Below are positions 60,380 through 64,000 of a stretch of DNA of 64,000 nt, piece by piece. Positions within the stretch are counted from its first letter, which is position 1. Every line of letters begins with the position of its first letter. This DNA is from Bradyrhizobium algeriense. GTDB taxonomy: Bacteria > Pseudomonadota > Alphaproteobacteria > Rhizobiales > Xanthobacteraceae. The translations under genes and the position numbers were made by a program. The stretch covers positions 78,786 to 142,785 of the forward strand of contig NZ_PYCN01000021.1 in NCBI RefSeq assembly GCF_003062295.1, given 5' to 3'. The notes under the pieces are model-generated. The model was not told the DNA's origin. It did not search any database and saw only the letters and a program-made list of their open reading frames with translations.

Positions 60380-61861
60380 ATGCGCCGGGTCATAAGGATC
60401 GTCCGCAACATCCTGCTGTTCGCGATCACTGTCATCATCATCCTCGCCGGCGTACTCGCATTCAACACCCTCACCCACGGGTCGCGGCAGCTTCAGGTGG
60501 CGGCCGTGCCGCGCGCCGAGGTCGACGCACAGGCGGCGGCCAGGCGCCTGTCCGAAGCGATCCGATTCCGGACCATCTCCAGCTACGAAAAGCCCGACCA
60601 GCACGCCGAAGCACTCCGCGGCATGCGCGCGCATATCGAAAAGAGCTTCCCGGCATTTCATGCCGCAGCCAAACGCGAAATCGTCGGTCGCTACAGCCTG
60701 CTCTACACATGGGCGGGCTCCGATCCGAGGGCGCAGCCGATCGCATTCCTCGCGCATCAGGATGTCGTGCCGGTGGCGCCGGGCACCGAGAAGGATTGGC
60801 AACAGCCGCCCTTTGACGGCGTGATCGCCGACGGCTTCATCTGGGGCCGCGGCTCCTGGGACGACAAGGGCAACCTCTATTCGATGCTTGAGGCTGCCGA
60901 AGCCATGGTCAAGGCCGGTTTCCGCCCCAAACGCACGATCTATTTTGCGTTCGGCCATGACGAAGAGACCGCGGGTATCGCCGGCGCCAAATCGATCGCG
61001 GCGCTACTCGCCTCGCGCGGCATCCGCCTCGACTTCGTGCTCGACGAGGGCCTGCTAATCACCGAAGGCATCGTGAAGGGCCTCGACAAGCCGGCCGCGC
61101 TGATCGGCGTCGCCGAAAAGGGCTATGCCACGCTGGTGCTGAACGCGCAGGCGACGCCCGGCCATTCGTCGATGCCACCGCGCGATACAGCGATCGGCAT
61201 GATGAGTGCGGCGCTAGCGCGGCTGGAAGATCACCGCCTGCCGATGCAGATCCGCAGCACGGTCGCGGAGATGTTCGACACGCTCGCGCCCGAAATGTCC
61301 GGCTTCAACCGCGTGGTGCTGTCGAACCTCTGGCTGTTCAGGCCATTGTTGCTGCGCGAGTTCGAAAAGAGCGGGCCGACGGAAGCGACGGTGCGTACCA
61401 CCACCGCGCTGACGATCTTCAACGCCGGCGACAAGGATAACGTTTTGCCCGGCAATGCAGAAGCCACCGTCAACTTCCGCCTGATCCCTGGCGACACGCA
61501 GGGAAGCGTGATCGAGCACGTGCGCAGCACGATCGCCAATGACCGTATTTCCATCAAACCGTTTGCCGGCAACACCGACCCGCCGCCGGTGACGGCAACC
61601 TCAAGCCCGTCGTTCCAGATGCTCAACCGGACCATCCGGGAAATCTATCCGGACGTGATCGTCGCGCCCGGCCTGATGGTCGCCGCCACCGACTCGCGCC
61701 ACTACACCGGCATTACGGACAAGATTTTCCGCTTCTCGCCGGTGCGTGCCAATTCGGAAGACCTGAAGCGCTTCCACGGCACCAACGAGCGCCTTCCCGT
61801 CGAGGGCTATGCCGACATGATCCGGTTTTATCGGCGGCTGATCGAGAATGCGGCGGGGTGA
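60380..61861 (+). CDS. M20-family metallopeptidase with N-terminal membrane anchor
   Basis: The 493-residue protein has an N-terminal membrane helix (about 9-32) and an M20 carboxypeptidase-S-like domain. Metal ligands are seen in FLAHQDVVPV, GRGSWDDKG and GHDEETAGIAG, and in the late ATDSRHYTGIT. A dimerisation (lid) domain follows the second block. It likely cleaves peptides or N-acyl amino acids outside the cell. ATG at 60380 is preceded by GTGGGG six bases away; other in-frame starts at 60365 and 60332 fall in the repeat. No operon partner. Confidence 0.9.
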   Translation: MRRVIRIVRNILLFAITVIIILAGVLAFNTLTHGSRQLQVAAVPRAEVDAQAAARRLSEAIRFRTISSYEKPDQHAEALRGMRAHIEKSFPAFHAAAKREIVGRYSLLYTWAGSDPRAQPIAFLAHQDVVPVAPGTEKDWQQPPFDGVIADGFIWGRGSWDDKGNLYSMLEAAEAMVKAGFRPKRTIYFAFGHDEETAGIAGAKSIAALLASRGIRLDFVLDEGLLITEGIVKGLDKPAALIGVAEKGYATLVLNAQATPGHSSMPPRDTAIGMMSAALARLEDHRLPMQIRSTVAEMFDTLAPEMSGFNRVVLSNLWLFRPLLLREFEKSGPTEATVRTTTALTIFNAGDKDNVLPGNAEATVNFRLIPGDTQGSVIEHVRSTIANDRISIKPFAGNTDPPPVTATSSPSFQMLNRTIREIYPDVIVAPGLMVAATDSRHYTGITDKIFRFSPVRANSEDLKRFHGTNERLPVEGYADMIRFYRRLIENAAG

Positions 61862-61871
61862 CGACGTAGTC

Positions 61872-61953
61872 GTCATTCCGGGATGGTGCGCTAGCACCAG
61901 ACCCGGAATCTCGAGATTCCGGGTTCGATGCTGACGCATCGCCCCGGAATGAC
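61872..61953. repeat. Palindromic repeat between convergent genes
   Basis: GTCATTCCGGGATGGTGCGC on the left matches GCATCGCCCCGGAATGAC on the right as an inverted pair. An inner CCCGGAATCTCGAGATTCCG is a perfect palindrome. It lies between the M20 peptidase and folD stops. Confidence 0.8.
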
Positions 61954-61960
61954 CCCCAAC

Positions 61961-62845
61961 TCACACACCCGGCTTCGGCAGCCCGTGAATCCCACACGCC
62001 GCGCGCAGCGTATTCACCAGCAGGCACGCCACCGTCATCTGCCCGACACCGCCGGGCACCGGCGTGATGGCGCCTGCGACCTCGGCGACTTCCTTGAACG
62101 CGACGTCGCCGACGAGGCGGGTCTTGCCGTCGGGCAATGGCGTGCGGTTGATACCGACATCGATCACGGTGGCACCGGGCTTGATCCAGCCGGCGCGCAC
62201 CATCTCTGGTCGGCCTACGGCAGCGTAGACCAGGTCGGCACGGGCGCAGAGTTGCGGCAGATCCTTTGAGCGCGAATGCGCAATCGTCACCGTGGCATTT
62301 TCATTGAGCAGCAATTGCACCAGGGGGCGGCCGACCAGGTTGGAGCGGCCGATCACGACGGCATTCATGCCTTCCAGCGAGGCATGCACGCTCTTGGTCA
62401 GGATGATGCAGCCGAGCGGCGTGCATGGCGACAGCGCGGCAAAGCCGCCCGCCAGCCAGCCGGCATTGTTGGGATGCAAGCCGTCGACATCCTTGGCGGG
62501 ATCGATCGCGTTGATGACCGTTTCGGTATGGATCGACTTCGGCAGCGGCAATTGCACGAGAATGCCGTGCACGGCCGGATCGCCGTTGAGCTTTGCGATC
62601 AGCGCCAGCAGATCGGCCTGCGCCACATCGGCGGGCAGTTTGTGTTCGAACGAGGCCATGCCGGCGGCCTGGGTCTGCGTGTGCTTGCTGCGGACATAGA
62701 CCTCGCTGGCGGGATCGTTGCCGACCAGCACCACGGCAAGGCCCGGCGTGAGCTGATGCTCGCGTTTGACCCAGGCGACCTCGTCGGCGACACGGGCGCG
62801 AAGCTCTGCCGCAATGATCTTTCCGTCGATAATGCGTGCCGTCAT
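61961..62845 (-). CDS. folD: Bifunctional methylenetetrahydrofolate dehydrogenase/cyclohydrolase
   Basis: FolD converts 5,10-methylene-THF to 10-formyl-THF in one-carbon metabolism. The 294 residues include VGNDPASEVYVRSKHTQTQA with the catalytic lysine in the YVRSK motif. DGLHPNNAGWLAGG, VVIGRSNLVGRPLVQLLLNE and the end GGVGQMTVACLLVNT complete it. It is downstream of yggT and the DUF167 gene; its ATG is one base after the DUF167 stop, so translation is coupled. It is cytosolic. Confidence 0.97.
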   Translation of the reverse strand: MTARIIDGKIIAAELRARVADEVAWVKREHQLTPGLAVVLVGNDPASEVYVRSKHTQTQAAGMASFEHKLPADVAQADLLALIAKLNGDPAVHGILVQLPLPKSIHTETVINAIDPAKDVDGLHPNNAGWLAGGFAALSPCTPLGCIILTKSVHASLEGMNAVVIGRSNLVGRPLVQLLLNENATVTIAHSRSKDLPQLCARADLVYAAVGRPEMVRAGWIKPGATVIDVGINRTPLPDGKTRLVGDVAFKEVAEVAGAITPVPGGVGQMTVACLLVNTLRAACGIHGLPKPGV

Positions 62846-62846
62846 C

Positions 62847-63179
62847 TCAATCCTTCGTCTTTTCAACCTTTGCAGCTGCCGCCTTCCGAAGCGTTTCGCC
62901 GAGAACCCTGGGATCGCCGTCGACGGCGACCTGCTTGAGGCGCGAGGTCGTGCCCGAAAGGATCTTCACCCTCGCCTTCGGCACGCCGAGCACTTTTGCC
63001 AGCAGCTCGGTCACCGCACGGTTGGCCTCGCCACCATCGGCGATGGCGCGGACACGAACCTTCACCACCGAACGGCCGTTGGCGAGCGTCTCGATCCCAT
63101 CGATGTCGTCACGACCGCCTCGCGGCGTCACCCGCAGCGCGACGCTGATGCCCTCGGTGGAATAGCGCCAAGGATCCAT
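62847..63179 (-). CDS. DUF167 (YggU-type) protein
   Basis: The 110-residue protein has the DUF167 signature VKVRVRAIADGGEANRAVTE and LGVPKARVKILSGTTSRLKQ. Members are small cytosolic proteins of unknown function, often next to yggT. Here it sits between yggT (30 bases upstream) and folD. The start at 63179 gives a normal length. Its stop is one base before the folD ATG. Confidence 0.93.
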   Translation of the reverse strand: MDPWRYSTEGISVALRVTPRGGRDDIDGIETLANGRSVVKVRVRAIADGGEANRAVTELLAKVLGVPKARVKILSGTTSRLKQVAVDGDPRVLGETLRKAAAAKVEKTKD

Positions 63180-63209
63180 CGAGCATCCATCAGCTATCGG
63201 CGTCCGCGA

Positions 63210-63500
63210 TCAGACGACGTTGGGGTAGATGTAGTAGGCGATCACCCGCTGAATGAACAAGATGATCAGGATCAGGATGATCGGCGAGATGTCGAGGCCG
63301 CCCAGGTTGGGCATGAACCTGCGGATCGGTGCCAGCGCCGGCTCGGTAATCCGGTACAGGAACTCGGCCACCGCTGCGACGAAGCCGTTGCGCGTGTTTA
63401 CGACATTGAAGGCGATCAGCCAGGACAGGATGGCCGAAGCGATCAAAAGCCAGACATAGAGGTCAAGGACGATGATGACGATATCGAGGAGAGCGCGCAT
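63210..63500 (-). CDS. YggT family membrane protein
   Basis: The 96-residue protein has two hydrophobic helices (about 5-32 and 70-90) and the YggT pattern FLYRITEPALAPIRRFMPNL followed by GGLDISPIILILIILF. YggT proteins are inner-membrane proteins, thought to act in membrane or osmotic stress functions. It is the first gene of the yggT-DUF167-folD operon. The upstream 190 bases contain no gene and may hold the promoter. Confidence 0.93.
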   Translation of the reverse strand: MRALLDIVIIVLDLYVWLLIASAILSWLIAFNVVNTRNGFVAAVAEFLYRITEPALAPIRRFMPNLGGLDISPIILILIILFIQRVIAYYIYPNVV

Positions 63501-63693
63501 GTGGAGGGGGCTCGTGAGGAGGGGTATCAGCTAGATATCGGTTCATCCCCCCGCAAACAAGGGAAGTTCCCGGCAAAATCACGCCAAAATCGACCGTTTC
63601 AGATTTCTTGCACCGTTCTTGACTTGGCCTTGGGCCGGATTGTAAATGGCGCCGATTGTCGATCGCTTCGGGTCACTTCGAGGCGGTCGCGAC

Positions 63694-63768
<75 letters not shown>

Positions 63769-63769
<1 letters not shown>

Positions 63770-63823
63770 GCCTTCGCAGGCTGCGCCTGCTTCGGCTAGG
63801 CAAGCCCTCTCGTAGCGAAGGCT
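63769..63823. repeat. Hairpin downstream of tRNA-Ala
   Basis: AGCCTTCGC (63769-63777) pairs with GCGAAGGCT (63815-63823) around a GC-rich loop. Such post-tRNA elements are frequent in Bradyrhizobium genomes and may act in 3' processing or termination. Confidence 0.55.
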
Positions 63824-63904
63824 GCCTCGCCATAGCCCGAAGGGCGACGGCGGGCCTAGCATTACAGTTGCGTTCTTGGAAGGTTTCTGAATCCATGGGC
63901 AACC

Positions 63905-64000
63905 ATGATTCGGAGATCGTGGACGCGGGCAGCGTCGATTGAGGAGACGCTTGCGTTGTGGGCGGCGTCGCTTCGAGAGATCAAGAAGCTGATACGTCCG
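63905..64000 (+). CDS. N-terminus of an IS701-like transposase, cut by the window end
   Basis: The last 32 codons read MIRRSWTRAASIEETLALWA followed by ASLREIKKLIRP. I recognise this as the start of an IS701-family DDE transposase (the LWASSLRxVKxRIRPLF pattern), but only the first part is present, so the call is tentative. If right, an insertion element sits about 135 bases after tRNA-Ala. CATTACAGTTGCG near 63860 could be the element's left terminal repeat. Confidence 0.5.
   Translation, partial: MIRRSWTRAASIEETLALWAASLREIKKLIRP

Overview
The window reads as chromosomal DNA of a Bradyrhizobium-type alphaproteobacterium. The DNA is strongly GC-rich, the proteins look like those of the Bradyrhizobium/Rhodopseudomonas group, and almost every intergenic gap holds a palindromic repeat of the kind scattered through Bradyrhizobium genomes. 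This assignment rests on remembered protein families and repeats; no search was run. Most of the window is core metabolism and envelope functions. No phage, plasmid origin or CRISPR array was seen.

Layout. 0.1-9.5 kb: leucine and aspartate-family amino-acid genes (leuD, asd, leuB) mixed with a zincin-like protein, a DXD glycosyltransferase, a CoA-ester lyase, a beta-carbonic anhydrase, a YqhA-type membrane protein and a hexapeptide acyltransferase. 9.7-19.5 kb: two exporters (DMT, MFS), a Tat-exported molybdopterin oxidoreductase with its membrane cytochrome b, a fasciclin protein, folB, a class IV aminotransferase, a short-chain dehydrogenase and malonyl-CoA synthetase. This part ends in a decayed locus where an internally deleted TauE/SafE gene faces a LysR fragment. 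19.7-23.3 kb: the complete succinate dehydrogenase operon sdhCDAB, with a palindromic repeat inserted between sdhA and sdhB. 23.5-32 kb: a hybrid histidine kinase, an SbmA/BacA-type ABC transporter, an FkbM methyltransferase, a VOC protein and a proline-rich OmpA-family protein. 32-44.6 kb: homocysteine methyltransferase, TetR, alkaline phosphatase, argG, PAP2 phosphatase, rlmN, an IalB protein, a dienoyl-CoA-reductase-type SDR, a quinone oxidoreductase and a Sel1-type membrane protein.

44.6-54.2 kb: two TAXI-type solute-binding proteins with no TRAP permease genes in view, YkvA and pterin dehydratase genes, a PhoD phosphatase, a single-domain response regulator, typA and an amine-oxidase-like flavoprotein. 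54.2-55.6 kb: a small AT-richer insert carrying an unrecognised 86-residue protein coupled to a DUF3883/PD-(D/E)xK-like protein. This is the best accessory or defence-like candidate. 55.6-58.7 kb: a minus-strand operon of hydrolase, DUF2269, SDR-DoxX and DCC genes, whose last junction contains a 14-bp tandem repeat that makes a chain of ATGA stop/start overlaps. 58.9-63.5 kb: GNAT, ppa, an M20 peptidase and the yggT-DUF167-folD operon. The window ends with tRNA-Ala(CGC) and the first codons of an IS701-like transposase cut by the window edge.

Working together: leuB/leuD, asd and argG are anabolic; sdhCDAB feeds the respiratory chain; folB and folD serve folate metabolism; the two alkaline phosphatases, the PAP2 protein and pyrophosphatase handle phosphate. 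The repeats (about ten families, some nested in each other) often overlap gene ends and may act as transcription terminators or mRNA-stabilising hairpins.
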